Positions 23,884-23,926 of a DNA stretch of 23,926 nucleotides are shown here, piece after piece. Each line of letters opens with the position of its first letter. The first letter of the stretch is position 1. The position numbers and the translations under genes were made by a program. Source of the stretch: Sphingobacteriaceae bacterium UBA6709 (GTDB lineage Bacteria; Bacteroidota; Bacteroidia; Sphingobacteriales; Sphingobacteriaceae); the NCBI GenBank assembly GCA_002454425.1, contig DKIV01000014.1, positions 1-23,926 on the forward strand, written 5' to 3'. The notes below the pieces were generated by a model. The model saw nothing but the letters and a program-made list of their open reading frames with translations. It searched no databases and was not told where the DNA came from.

Positions 23884-23926
23884 GACTGCTTCGTACCAGA
23901 CAGCACTGGTCATCGACATTTCATGG

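Larger units (their letters stand above)
23567..23926. other. Gene-free stretch at the right edge
   Basis: No reading frame longer than about 20 codons with recognisable content was found, and no tRNA. It contains the transporter promoter (23599-23641), small palindromes at 23697 and 23869, and the short hairpin GGCAT-CGTGT-ATGCC (23726-23740). A gene may enter from beyond 23926 on the minus strand, but nothing supports one. Confidence 0.45.

Noticed and set aside
23860..23890. tRNA-like T-arm (GGTTCGAGTC)
   Set aside because: The flanking bases do not give a proper 5-bp T-stem, and no acceptor, D or anticodon arm could be built on either strand. The match is better explained by the local palindrome.

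Overview
The window looks like chromosome of a Bacteroidota member, most likely a Sphingobacteriaceae relative (Pedobacter or Mucilaginibacter type). The basis is gene content (fused ccoN-ccoO, DUF4450-type protein, OFA transporter next to pflB), promoters of the Bacteroidota form TAnnTTTG, and the lack of clear Shine-Dalgarno sequences. The genus is an inference. No phage, IS element, CRISPR array, rRNA or tRNA was recognised.

Layout. 1-854: gene-free, with two hairpins. 855-1364 (-): an ECF-type sigma factor. 1630-4175 (+): ccoI and ccoS, for copper loading and maturation of cbb3 oxidase. 4176-4574 (-): a DoxX-family membrane protein. 4906-10665 (+): the cbb3 operon ccoNO-ccoQ-ccoP-ccoG-ccoH plus a SafE/DsbD_2-type membrane protein. 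10676-12485 (-): hemN preceded by a free-standing D-lactate-dehydrogenase-like N-terminal domain. 12564-14799 (-): a two-component pair made of a FixL-like heme-PAS histidine kinase and a receiver domain fused to a Crp/Fnr DNA-binding protein. 15222-18851 (+): a large secreted protein of DUF4450 / six-hairpin glycosidase type. 18893-22121 (-): pflA and pflB. 22364-23566 (-): an OFA-family MFS transporter. 23567-23926: gene-free, containing the transporter promoter.

How it fits together. The window reads as a low-oxygen module: a high-affinity oxidase, oxygen-independent heme synthesis, formate-producing fermentation and a probable carboxylate transporter. The likely controller is encoded inside it. 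The kinase PAS keeps the heme-ligand His and two of three further heme-pocket residues of FixL. Its partner joins the jobs of FixJ (receiver) and FixK (Fnr-type DNA reader) in one chain. Fnr-like boxes (TGAC-N4-GTCA or close variants) occur in front of ccoNO, pflB, the OFA transporter, the ldh-like/hemN pair and the ccoI/sigma intergenic region. In the three clearest cases, plus a weaker one facing the sigma gene, the box centre lies exactly 29.5 nt upstream of the first base of a TAnnTTTG-like element. That predicts activation from about -41.5. The fused FixJK-like regulator and this regular promoter design are the most notable content of the window.
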